Notes: generated by a model from the sequence alone, not told the origin. Positions 14,001 to 24,000 are shown, counted from the first letter of the stretch. The stretch: 27,278 nucleotides of DNA from Oppiella nova (GCA_905397405.1 CAJPVJ010000359.1:1-27278), one strand, 5' to 3'. Program-made: numbers and translations.

Positions 14001-16928
14001 TCACTTTTATATTAACACAAAATGGATGATAACATTGTCCGCATTGGGAACAGGAGATGAGTCGTCCCTCTTCGGCCTGACCCAAACTGCCGCACATCGC
14101 ACACATGTCCTGAGACAATACGAAGTCATCCTTAACTGAACACAGAATCACTTTGTTCTCATTGGCCGGATCGTCGTCTTTGATTTTTTCTCTCACTTCG
14201 CACTCTTGGGAACTGATAGCAGAAGCTCCGGACACTCCAGAACTGGTTGTCGCCAAAGAACCCAATGGGCCGGCAAAGGGCTTAAATTTAGCTTTTGGGC
14301 CGCGTTTGCGTCTAAACTCCACGGTTTTGGCCCTTTTCCTGCCCGGAAACTTGCCGCCCCTCATCTTTCCCGGAAAATTCAGTCTTTTCTTTCCGCTAAG
14401 TTTACCCCCACTTACAGGTATTGGCGGTCGGATTAATGAGTTATTATTGGAAAGAGGGGTCGGGAAGGGCTTCACATCAGGTATGGCATCAGAACCGGAG
14501 ACCATTGGCTGAACTTCAATGTTATCAATGCTTCCCAACGAATCTTCAGTGAAAGAACCGAACGATTCCCGACTGGCGTTGAATATGTTGTCCGGAAGGC
14601 TCATGTTTGCGAAGCCATCTCTGGGCTCAACACCGGAAGCACTGGAGGTTTCACACACTTTGCAGACATAGTTATTAGCGATTTCTGCAATGAGATCATT
14701 GCGTTGACTTAGTTTTGGTTCACAACTCATATGAATTAGTTTACGACAAGTGATGCACTGAAGCATTTCGCTCTGACAGGCCTGTCGGTAGGCTTTGCCA
14801 CATATTGGACACGAACTGCCTTTGTTTCGCTGTTGATAACAACTATCGCACACCGAGTAATTCATATGCCATCGAGAACTGGGACCGTTACCCGGCGTAC
14901 GCGCCCCACAGTCCCCACAAGCGCGACAGTCTTTGCACTTCCAGCCGTGTTTGGGAACCGTTGACATAATGGGTCGCAAACAAAATATATGGTATCCCTT
15001 ATCACACGTGTCGCACATTAACATCTTATTGTCATCTCCCGGTTGATGACAGGTCTGACACAACTTGCATTCGGGACACTGCCAACCGGCCCTCACACTA
15101 GCAGTTGCCGTCACAGGTGTGTCCAAACACTGTCCGTGATAGTGATGTCCACAACTCGTGCAGAACAGAAGGTCCCCAATTTCTCCAGACTTTTCACAGT
15201 TCCCACAAATGGCTTCATTTTTAAACAAACTTATGGCTTGAGATGAATGCAAACGGCATAACATTGAGAGGGATTTAATGTCCAGAAAAGTGCCGCTAAT
15301 GACAGCACAGGCGTAATGATAGATGTGATTACACGATGGCTTCGAGTGACAGGCAATGGTTGCCCCGTATTTGTTGCACTCGAAGCATATCTGTTGAGCG
15401 CCTTCGCAGACAGCCTTATCGACGTTGAGAAACACGTACTCATCGTTCTGTCGGACGCCCTTAGACCAGGCGGCGCAGCAGTGGTGAGCCCAACAATGGC
15501 CGGTCAACTCGAATAAGTTCATCATTGCTGTCTTGTCGCTGAAACCAATCGACTTCAACTCATCCAACGGTCCGGGAATTACTTTCTGTACGTCTGTTCC
15601 CCTTCGAGCGAACTTCTGGTTCGGGTCTTTAGTTGCTTTAAGCAATACATAGATTTCATTCAATACATAATTATCAAACAATTCAATGCAAAACATACCG
15701 TTTCGAGCGGTGGACGACATATCCGAGTTGTCATTAGTCGATGAATTGGTGCCAATCGAGTCAATATCCGGCGAACTCCGAAGTCGAGACGATCGCTTGG
15801 CGGGACTAAAGCCGGGCGTCGGCTCACAACGAATCAGTTCTCCTAAACTAAGCGATGAATTCTCGGATAAATTGCAGAAAATACAAACTCTTCCGCTCAT
15901 CTTCAGTTCACTTTCATTGTTAGAGTCATCGGAGTTACTGATCGATAGATTTGAATTCATTTGAGACGAACTGAAACTATGAGAAGAGATGGTGAGCTCC
16001 ACTCGACCGGAATCTGACGGCATTCGCGGTACAGAAGTGCCAGAAATGGGTTTTATTGAGAGTCCGGAACACATATTAAACGAATTGGGGTTCGGTTTCG
16101 ATGGCTGCACATCACATCCCGGAAGATTAGATCCCATTCCCAACGTGTTTAGCGTCTTGCGGCCTCTCATGCGGGGTCGGCCCGGGAAGAGGTTCTTGCG
16201 CTGAATGGGAACCTTTCCGTCCTTTCGCGGTCTTCCCGGCCCTCTCTTCGACGGAATGGGAGGAACGGGTGATATCGTGACCGACGATTGAATCTGACTT
16301 TTGTTTAATCCAAGGCTTGTTTGCGCCAAAAGACTCGATTCAAAGGGCAATCGAATCGGATTTATAGAGACGATGGGCTCCAGAGACATGGGTNCCTCTC
16401 TTCGACGGAATGGGAGGAACGGGTGATATCGTGACCGACGATTGAATCTGACTTTTGTTTAATCCAAGGCTTGTTTGCGCCAAAAGACTCGATTCAAAGG
16501 GCAATCGAATCGGATTTATAGAGACGATGGGCTCCAGAGACATGGGTCGGGATGTGTCGGACATAAGGTTGTCGTCGCAATCATCGGCCAAATCACCGAA
16601 GAGTGTGTCGTTTGCGTCCAAATGAGCGAAGATTGAGTTGTCGTCACTTTGAGAGCTGGTCCGACGCGACAACAAATCGATCTCCAGTTCCGCCGAACCT
16701 ATCGTTAAGTCAACTGTCATTACAAACAATTGAATTGAAAATAAAATCATAAAATCAAAACTAATCGTCGGTTTGAATGAAACAAATGCTAAGTTTCATG
16801 CAATTGTCGTCAAATGCATACATGTATTGAAAATGAAAACGAAATGAAAACAAAACTGAAAACAAACCGAAATCCTCGGAGTTATGACGATTAGGATCAT
16901 CGCATGGGTTGTCTTCGTTCATGTCCAT
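1999..16928 (-). CDS. trr: KMT2C/KMT2D-type histone H3K4 methyltransferase (full-length trithorax-related)
   Basis: This nuclear enzyme methylates histone H3 lysine 4 at enhancers as part of a COMPASS-like complex with WDR5, UTX and other subunits. Exons on the minus strand are 16928-16868, 16713-15699, 15635-13658, 13591-13473, 13396-9992, 9846-6260, 6194-2415, 2340-2158 and 2091-1999. All junctions are GT..AG and phase-consistent, giving 4688 residues once a 154-bp assembly artefact at 16241-16547 is collapsed (human KMT2C is about 4900). Approximate domains: AT-hook GRPRKDGK (130); extended PHD-1 (243-434); PHD cluster (447-636); PHD cluster (816-1000); HMG-like box (1531-1600); DPYxxxPGTPxP repeats (1768-2105); coiled coil (2720-2815); polyQ (3066-3125); LXXLL motif LKQLL (3405); extended PHD-2 (4180-4288); FYRN and FYRC (4295-4475); Win motif GCARTEP (4485); SET (4538-4660) with NHSCNPNC and YDYKFD; post-[11 protein letters not shown] ending CRKWMN. 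The start ATG sits in GCGGCGATGG. Drosophila carries the two halves as separate genes, Lpt and trr. The first acceptor could instead be at 16698. Confidence 0.96.
5629..5826 (-). repeat. 18-bp coding minisatellite, 11 units
   Basis: Eleven consecutive 18-bp units, plus-strand consensus GGTATGGCCGGTACATTG, encode a six-residue repeat of the type VPAIPN inside KMT2 (residues about 3460-3525). Central units are nearly identical and outer units have diverged, as expected for recent expansion by slippage or unequal exchange. The repeat lies in a disordered stretch between the LXXLL motif and a basic region. I recall no counterpart in vertebrate KMT2C/D. Confidence 0.9.
6902..7062 (-). repeat. CAA/CAG polyglutamine tracts in KMT2
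   Basis: Two clusters of mixed CAA and CAG codons (about 6902-6940 and 7000-7062) encode Gln runs broken by Val, His, Met and Pro. Q-rich stretches in this part of the protein are typical of KMT2C/D. The mixed codons should limit instability compared with pure CAG. Confidence 0.85.
10095..11112 (-). repeat. DPYxxxPGTPxP peptide repeat array in KMT2
   Basis: At least eight copies of a motif of the form D-(P/I)-Y-(A/S)-x-x-P-x-T-P-x are spaced irregularly. Examples are [60 protein letters not shown] and [12 protein letters not shown]. Human KMT2C has the same kind of DPYxxPPGTPRP array at the equivalent position, so this is an old, retained protein repeat rather than a recent DNA expansion. 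Its function is unknown to me. Confidence 0.9.
15636..15698 (-). other. Probable in-frame, stop-free 63-bp intron in KMT2
   Basis: On the minus strand the stretch starts GTATGTTTTG and ends GCTTAAAG. It is 63 bp (21 codons) with no stop in the KMT2 frame, so it looks coding. It is much more AT-rich than the flanking exons, and its hydrophobic peptide (for example NEIYVLLK) interrupts extended PHD-1 where the family has none. Length matches the other introns of the gene (65-76 bp). Removing it keeps the frame (Asn-Ala-Thr-Lys-Asp across the join). Confidence 0.75.
16241..16547. repeat. 153-bp duplication flanking a single N (assembly artefact)
   Basis: Bases 16241-16393 and 16395-16547 appear identical and are separated by one N at 16394. 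The segment encodes KMT2 residues about 76-127. The copy plus N is 154 bp, which shifts the reading frame. Deleting one copy and the N restores one open frame running straight into the AT-hook [10 protein letters not shown]. This pattern is expected when two contigs with an unmerged overlap are joined by a placeholder gap. Confidence 0.93.
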
Positions 16929-17070
16929 CGCCGCAGACAATCGGATGTTTGGATCCGATGAGCCAAACAATGGTTGATGTCTTGGGTATCAAACAGCTAT
17001 TTAATTACTATTAGAATCGATAGAAAATAGTCGACTATTTTTGATATCATGTTTGATATCAAATGCATTG
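16929..17070 (-). promoter_or_regulatory. KMT2 5' UTR and proximal promoter with palindromes
   Basis: Upstream of the KMT2 start codon are an in-frame stop and a cluster of symmetric sites: a DRE-like AATCGATA at 17015-17022, a perfect 18-bp palindrome AAAATAGTCGACTATTTT at 17024-17041, and TTTGATATCAAA at 17052-17063. They lie 85-135 bp upstream of the ATG, a reasonable promoter distance. The role is inferred from position only. Confidence 0.45.
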
Positions 17071-18664
17071 AATTTTGGTTTCAATTGTGATTTCAAGTGA
17101 CAATTAATTAGACAAACAAACAATGATTTAGAAAATAATGTGACAAATAAAAAGCGGTTTGTTTCGCACGGATTTGATTGAAATCATAGATCATATCAAT
17201 GATTGGCTTTTGATTACTATTTGAAGACATGATTGAATTGAGAAAACTTTTCTTTCACTCAACTTATTATGAAATATAAATGTATTGAATATTACATACA
17301 ATTGTATGGAGTATAGCATACACTGTAGTACCCAATAGTACAGCATAGGCACACCAGTCATACACTAACACTACTGTAACAGCTCTACCTATCCATAGCA
17401 TACAGCCGTACATAGGCTCACATCCAGGCGTTTGTCAGTGAAGGTCAGCACAAACGCACAAAACTCACAGCCATATTGACACTACACTACACACACTGCT
17501 ATACACTGAAGCATCATTTACAGCATACACTACCACTACTACCAGTGCCATACATGCAACACACCGAACCACACCAATATATGCACAGTACACACACCCG
17601 ACATGCTTTCTATGTGCTCTCAACTGTGGCACCAATCACGTTAGAGCCTATGATTTTGAGATTGCAAATATTGTGTGGATAAGTTTGCTCCTCGGCCTCC
17701 CTGTTCTTTCTCCAATAGAGTATACGTGGGAACCATTGCCGCCCTGGACACCAGTGTCCATATCATGCTATCACTGTATTAATCATTACCTGGCTGTCTA
17801 TTACATTATCGATTATGTGATTGCTTATAATTTTACAATTAATGCATACAATGCATGAAATGTCATATAATAACTGTAATTAGTTTATATCTTTCCATTA
17901 CTTCCTATGCTTCCTATGCCTTACTTTTGCAATACCTGTATAGGTCTTAAGACTTGTAAATATTTTATTTATTACTGTATTTATTGCAATCATTACATAT
18001 GAGTAAATCAACAAGTTAAATTATAACAGCAAAATAATTTTTTAATTTTTAATAACTATTCTTTAAAATGATCACCGAATTTCACAATTTTAATGATCTT
18101 TAATTCAATAAATATTTTCATAAATAAAATGTTAATTCATTCATATTCAATGAGATTTAAAACATTTTAAATACTGTATACAAAAATCAATTGTGGTTGG
18201 TGTTTAATTGCTTTATAGAGATTAAGCCCACATAAGTATCATGCAATCCCCCATATTCATACTGTATATTTATAATCTATAATTCTATACAATTAGCATA
18301 TAAATGGTGAATCAATAAGATAAAAGTACTTTAATTTCTAAATAATGGCTAATATAGTGGTTGACATCTAATTAATGAAATATAAATGTATTGAAAATAC
18401 ATATGAATACAGAAGTAGACGAACTATAGGAATAAGCACTCAATTCTGTGTTCAACACTATTTGAGTCAAACATTTGAAAAAAGCGCCAAAATATCAATT
18501 ATTAAGCATTGAATGCAAGGATTGGTTGAAAAGTTTAAATCATGTTTTGCCTCATGTTTTCAAATGACATGTTTGTTGAGTGAATGGTTGCCACAAGACA
18601 TCATTGGATACACTATTTCACGTTATATCTGATCCATTGGTGACAATAGTTTAGTGAACGACTG
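17071..18664. other. AT-rich spacer between divergent KMT2 and EXOSC4
   Basis: I see no gene here. From about 17290 to 17620 the sequence is rich in CATACA/TACAC-like words (for example AGCATACA at several places) and contains ACTGTAGTA at 17322. From about 17850 to 18420 it is extremely AT-rich. An identical 21-bp word occurs at 17269-17289 and 18375-18395. The 180 bp before EXOSC4 should hold its promoter; GCGCCAAA at 18484-18491 resembles an E2F site. A 68-codon open frame at 17476-17682 looks like chance. Confidence 0.6.
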
Positions 18665-19396
18665 ATGGCTGGCATTGAGTTACTATCAGATGAAGGTCTT
18701 CGGTGTGACGGCCGGCGTCCCAACGAAGTGAGGAAAATGAGTTGTAGTTTCGGTGTCTTCGACCAGTCGGACGGATCAGCTTATGTCGAGTTAGGAAACA
18801 CTCGAGTGTTGGCCGCAGTCTATGGTCCGCACGACATCCGCGGCGCCCGATCTAAGGCCAGACACGACAGGGCTGTCATCAACTGCCAGTACTCGATGGC
18901 TACGTTCAGCACATCCGAGCGCAAGCATCGACAGCGAGGGGACTACCGGTCCCTCGAGATCACCAGTAATCTGCGCGAAGTGTTTGAAAACGCCATTTTG
19001 ACGGAACTGTTCCCTCACTCGCAAATCGACATCTTCGTGGAAGTGCTTCAGTCGGATGGCAGTAATTACAGCGCGTGTGTCAACGCCGCCACTCTTGCCG
19101 TCATTCACGCGGGCATTCCCATCAAAGACGTGGTCTGCGCGTGCAGTGCATCGATGGTCGGCGACCACTCTCTAGTGGACATCAACTACATGGAGGAGTC
19201 GGTCGGTTCGGGACCTAATATGACGATCGCATTACTGCCCAAAAGCAAACAAATCCTTTCCATGGAATCAAGCGGTCGGATGCACTCGACGGCTGTCTCG
19301 CAAGTGATGGACTCAGCGATGACTGGCTGTCAGGAAATACTTCAAGTGATGAAAGCATCCATTTTGAGTCATACGAAGGAATTGAATAAACAATAA
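18665..19396 (+). CDS. EXOSC4: Exosome complex component RRP41 (EXOSC4)
   Basis: Rrp41/Ski6 is one of the six RNase PH-like subunits of the RNA exosome ring, which channels RNA to the catalytic subunits for 3'-5' decay and processing in nucleus and cytoplasm. The single 243-residue open frame matches the family length (about 245) and has no intron. The N-terminus MAGIELLSDEGLRCDGR is nearly that of the human protein. Diagnostic stretches are GSAYVELGNTRVLAAVYGP, INCQYSMATFS, SQIDIFVEVLQSDG and ACVNAATLAVIHAGIP. Animal Rrp41 is catalytically inactive; nothing here suggests otherwise. It is divergent from KMT2 and convergent with PSMA4, whose stop codon lies only 73 bp away. Identification is very secure. 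Confidence 0.97.
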   Translation: MAGIELLSDEGLRCDGRRPNEVRKMSCSFGVFDQSDGSAYVELGNTRVLAAVYGPHDIRGARSKARHDRAVINCQYSMATFSTSERKHRQRGDYRSLEITSNLREVFENAILTELFPHSQIDIFVEVLQSDGSNYSACVNAATLAVIHAGIPIKDVVCACSASMVGDHSLVDINYMEESVGSGPNMTIALLPKSKQILSMESSGRMHSTAVSQVMDSAMTGCQEILQVMKASILSHTKELNKQ

Positions 19397-19469
19397 TTGT
19401 TTGGATTTTCATGTGTTTATTGAGCGATAAAATTAATAAAATAGAAAATCAGTTAAAGTCTCCGTTTGT
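19397..19469. terminator. Shared 73-bp convergent 3' region with opposed poly(A) signals
   Basis: Between the stop codons of EXOSC4 and PSMA4 lie AATAAA on the plus strand at 19435-19440 and AATAAA on the minus strand (TTTATT at 19416-19421). Each signal lies beyond the other, so cleavage 10-30 nt downstream of each would make the two mRNAs overlap at their 3' ends. Confidence 0.75.
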
Positions 19470-20511
19470 CTAACTCTTGACCGCCTTTTCCCTCTCCTTC
19501 TCGCGTTTGGCGGCCTCTGCCTTCTCCTGTTCCTCCTTCTCGAAGGCCTCGATGAGAGCCGTCACCTCATTCTGGGGCAGAATTCGGATTTTGGTTTTGT
19601 TGTTGTCTCGGGTGAGGGTCGACATCTCCACTGCAAGACATTGCCATTGATTACATGAGCCGCACATTCATACCGTATATTATACACACATTTATCTGCA
19701 GTGAGTTTAGTGGTGTCCAGTGTTTTGCTCAACACTTTGACGGTTAGGGCCAACGCGTCCTTAAGACTGGTCTCTCCGTCTTTGTACTCCTGTTTGAGTA
19801 CCGAAATGGCGGCCGCGCTGTTGTTGCCGATGCACGTGGCCTTCCATCCGCCGTAATTACCGCTCGGATCCGACTGATAGAGTTGGAAGCCGTAGTGCTT
19901 ATCCCATCCCATGTAGAGGATGGACACTCCGAACGGCCGTTTGCCTCCGTATTGAGTGTAGGCCTGCTTTATGTCACACAACCAACTGACCAGTCGTTCG
20001 CAGGGAATACTCTCTCCGTACTGAAGCAGATATCTCTGCGCTATTTGTCTCAACTCATTGGTCAACACATTGGCGTCCGATGTGATGCCGGCCACACTGC
20101 ACGCCATATCCCTGTCACCCAACACAAGACAATACCACATCAGTGTCAAGGAGTACACCAATTGGTGTCGTAATACTCGTGTAATTTGTAGATCTTTTCC
20201 GAGTTGAAGATCTCATCCAACAGTTTGTTTGTGTTCCTCTTCTCAGCCGCCAAAACGATGCCATCGTTGGACAGTATCCCCAGACAAGTGCCCGCGTGTC
20301 CGATCGCTTCCATGGCGTACTCCACTTGATACAGACGTCCTGTCGGTCATTATCACACGTGTTAACCACGAGTTGTTTAGTTTCAGAGTTATATTTACCT
20401 TCGGGTGAGAAAATAGTGGTTCGCGAGTCATATCGCCGGGCCTTAGGGGACAGACATCTCATTAATACATAGTATACTACAATCAAATTCAATTATCATT
20501 GACTTTACCAT
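19470..20511 (-). CDS. PSMA4: Proteasome subunit alpha type-4 (alpha-3, PSMA4)
   Basis: PSMA4 is a non-catalytic subunit of the outer alpha ring of the 20S proteasome. Exons on the minus strand are 20511-20509, 20441-20399, 20339-20177, 20111-19690 and 19630-19470. All junctions are GT..AG and phases agree, giving 263 residues (human 261). The first coding exon is only the ATG, followed at once by GTAAAG; joining it to the next exon gives [16 protein letters not shown], the expected N-terminus. An unspliced alternative at 20455 would add odd residues before ARRYDS. The alpha-subunit signature [20 protein letters not shown] is complete. Other landmarks are [30 protein letters not shown] and [20 protein letters not shown]. 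The C-terminal tail is Lys/Glu-rich, as in the family. It shares a 546-bp divergent promoter with GAK. Confidence 0.96.
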
Positions 20512-21057
20512 CTTTTCACTTCAATTAATCGGCTAAATGTGAGTTGAATGCAAAGAAATTATGGATTCAATTGAGTGACACTTCAGTGAATCAGCACTTC
20601 TTCAGCTCAACACAACAATACATGAATGACTGGACATAAAGTACGTGCAGAAGTGGACGCAATGCAGTGATGGTGTGAGAGGTGGCGCTCCAGACGTGAG
20701 TTGACGTCAATCTGTCAGATGTTATGAAGGGTTTTGTTGAGGGTTTGAGTCACACATCGACTCAATTGACTGCATATTTAAGTCAATCATAGCTTACGTT
20801 AACTCATAATCCGTTTGTTATCGCAATTAGTTTGAGTGAAAACATTGGGTAAACAATGCAGTGATTGGTCGACACATACGGCACAAGTAGTGGACAGTTA
20901 GGGTGATTGGCAGCACATGAATGACACGATAGTCACTCATGGATTCAATCCATTCGTAACCAAAGAAGTGGTCTTTTATTAGATTTAATTGTTTTTATGT
21001 TTGAAAGTATTTTACCAAATCTTACCCTCAATTGTCTTTCACGCAAATCACACCCCA
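20512..21057. promoter_or_regulatory. Bidirectional promoter region of PSMA4 and GAK
   Basis: This 546-bp gap lies between divergent start codons. It contains a perfect CRE, TGACGTCA, at 20702-20709, about 190 bp upstream of PSMA4. Three inverted CCAAT boxes (ATTGG) lie at 20844-20848, 20864-20868 and 20906-20910, the last two inside GTGATTGG. A GTGGCGCT word at about 20685 resembles half of the palindrome in the hnRNP upstream region. CRE/ATF and NF-Y sites are plausible inputs for a proteasome gene. No TATA box is certain. Confidence 0.55.
20702..20709. promoter_or_regulatory. Consensus CRE (CREB/ATF) palindrome
   Basis: TGACGTCA is an exact full CRE. It sits between the divergent PSMA4 and GAK start codons, nearer PSMA4. 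Binding is inferred, not shown. Confidence 0.55.
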
Positions 21058-24000
21058 ATGAGTGATATATTGCGGTCGGCCTTCAATAACATCAGTTCCA
21101 ACGTCTGGTCCAATGATCACAACAACGAGTCCACCTATTCGGACAACCCTTTCGTCGGACAAACCATTGATGTGAAGGCAAACAAACTCAGAGTCGAAAG
21201 GGTTATCGCCGAAGGTTTGCCATTGTCTTCAGCCAGTGATCACTCAATTCAGTGATGTCTTGTATTTCAGGCGGTTTTGGATTTGTTTTTCGTGTCAGAG
21301 ATGTGAAGACATCGACGGTCTATGCGTTGAAGCGATTGATCGCTTCGGACAATGAATCGAAGAAAGAGATCGAGAATGAGATCCAAGTGTTGACACGTCT
21401 TCAGCCGCACAAACATATAATGGCATTCATTTCGTGGGGAAAAATCAATCAAAACATATATCTTCTTCAATGGTATTTGTGTTGATTTGTTAGTCAAAGA
21501 GTTGGTTACAAAACATGAATTAACTGTTTAGTGAATACTGTGGTTGCGGTTCATTGCAAGACATTAAGCTACCGGTGGCTAATCACCAGCAGTTGAACCG
21601 AATTGTATACCAGACATGTCTGGCCATCGAAAGAATGCATTCCTTAGGCATCACTCATCGAGACTTAAAGATAGAGAATATTTTGTTCGATAACAACGGG
21701 ATCGTCAAGTTATGTGATTTCGGTTCGGCGACCACTGATTCATATCTTCCGGATCTTAATTGGACACCAATTCAGAGATCACTTCTTGAAGACGAGGTTC
21801 TGTTCATATTTATGTGTGAATTGAGTTAATTGAGTGTATTTTATGCACAGATGTGTCGACACACCACTCCTATGTATAGACCGCCAGAAATATTAGATAC
21901 TTATCTCCATTTGCCAATCAATACGGCGATCGACATCTGGGCCTTCGGTTGCCTTCTCTTCTGTCTTAAGTTCGGAAGACATCCCTTCGAAGATTCGGCG
22001 AAACTGCGGATAATTAACTGTAACTACAGTTTCCCAAACAACACATCCGATTCCGATTTAATTGTTCGCATTATTAAGTAATAAATGAAATATGATTTTG
22101 AGGAATGCATTTCTAATATTGATTATTCTTAAGGTCTTGTATTAAAGTGGATCCAAACGAGAGAATGGCCGCAACGGATATAATAGGATTATTAGAAGAG
22201 AATTTTGTTGATCTGAGCTCTGCGTGCGTTAATCCTCGTCAGCCGACGCCTACGCAACCGACAAATCCAGTGATTGGAGTCCCTGACAAACCCTTACCAC
22301 AAATACCCGGTTCAGCACAGCCTTCGTTCAGCTTTTCTGGATTTACTCGTTATATCAAAGACACGTCTAATAAAGTGATGCAAACCGTTCAGAAGTAATC
22401 CATATTTACGAGAGTTTATGCAAATGATTACTAAACGTAAGCCCATATTTCAGTTCAATAGCGCGTCAAGACTTGGATTTGGCTTTTTTGACGAGTCGTT
22501 TGATTGTAATGTCATATCCGGCCGAAGGTCTTGAGTCCGCCTACAGAAACCATATCGAAGACGTGAAAGCATTCCTCGACTCTAAGAATACTCCATACAT
22601 TGTCGTCAATATTAGCGGTCGTTCGTACGGTTACAATAGGTTTGGGTCACAAATTAAAGTGTTTGAAGGCGGGCCCACTTGGAAAGACACCAAACACTCG
22701 CCAAGTCTTGTATCCATATTATCGTTGTGTCAATTGATTCAGAAATGGATGAGTTCTGATACGAGAAATATGACTGTTATTCATTGCATGGTATGTCTTA
22801 ATGATTGCAATGATTTTTTATACGGTATATAAAACTAATGATACATTTATTGACGAAAGGATGGGAAGACTAATAGTGCGCTCTTATCGGTGGCGTTAGT
22901 CGTATGGATCGGTTTGTTCAACGACTATAAGACTGCTTTGAATTTCTTCGCTGTGAAGAGAATGCCAATAGAGTTGACTCCATCCCAGTGTCGATATTTA
23001 TCATATGTTTCACAAATGTGTGGCAAACCGTCTGTGAAATCTTCTTCGCGTTCCGATACTATTGTCATCATTAAGTCGATTGCAATGAAAGGCATTCCTT
23101 TGTTCACGAAATTGAGGTAATATTTGATAATACTTTACACAAATGTTTTGTATTAACCATTTGTTTATGCATTGAAGGGACGGCTGTCGGCCATTCATTG
23201 AGATCTTTATGAACGGAGACGTAAGGATTGGTTCGACAGCCAATGAATACGAGCGGTTAAGACCCTATTCCAGGGCTACGGACAGCACTGTTGTCTGGAA
23301 TGAGTTGAGCGTTCAGTGCGACTCGAAAGCAGACATTTTGATAGTTATATCTCACGCGCGATCGACCATCAGTTCAAAGATGTTGCAGTCGAAGATGACT
23401 GCCATCAGGATATCTTCACTTCAATTCAATTTGTTTTTTGAGCACAAAGGAGTTGTCGGACAACATGTTCTTCAGTTTGATTTGAACTCTTTGGATGACA
23501 TCGAGGAATCGGATCGATATCCACGAGATTTCCAGATAACCATTGATTTAGAATTGCAGACAAATTACTCGAATGGAGCGAAAACTTCGGTTAAGTCCAA
23601 GAATTTTGAGGAATTTGAGGCGAATTCAGAACCGGAATGTATTTTCACTAATCATCACGAGTTAGAAGAATGTCATGAAATGTTTGGATCACAGTGTGAG
23701 ACCAAACCTGTCAGACCAGATAGACCTCCTCAACGACCACCGCCTCCAAGAGAAGCCAATATAGAGTCACAACAAAAAGTGGTCGAAAATAACGTGAATG
23801 TTATCGAAGAAACGGAGCCAAAGACTTGCTTTTTTGAAACCCTTGAGTGGGAGGAAAGCAATCAATTAATTGATAAAACAGACGACAATTTGGTTGAAAG
23901 TGACGGCATTGCAGTCGAGAAGGAGAGACCTGCCAAACCTCCTCTCAGTGATCTGCTTCTCAATCTTAGTATCGATGAAACCACAACTCAAATGGAGAAT

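Noticed and set aside
16241-16547. True biological tandem duplication or frameshifted pseudogene of KMT2
   Set aside because: The lone N exactly between identical copies and the restored frame after removal point to an assembly join.
17476-17682. A 68-codon His/Thr/Leu-rich open frame in the spacer
   Set aside because: It arises from CATACA-like low-complexity sequence and has no family resemblance.
20989-21057. Earlier in-frame ATG for GAK at 20989
   Set aside because: It adds a hydrophobic leader not found in the family, while the ATG at 21058 gives the family-like MSDILRSAF start.
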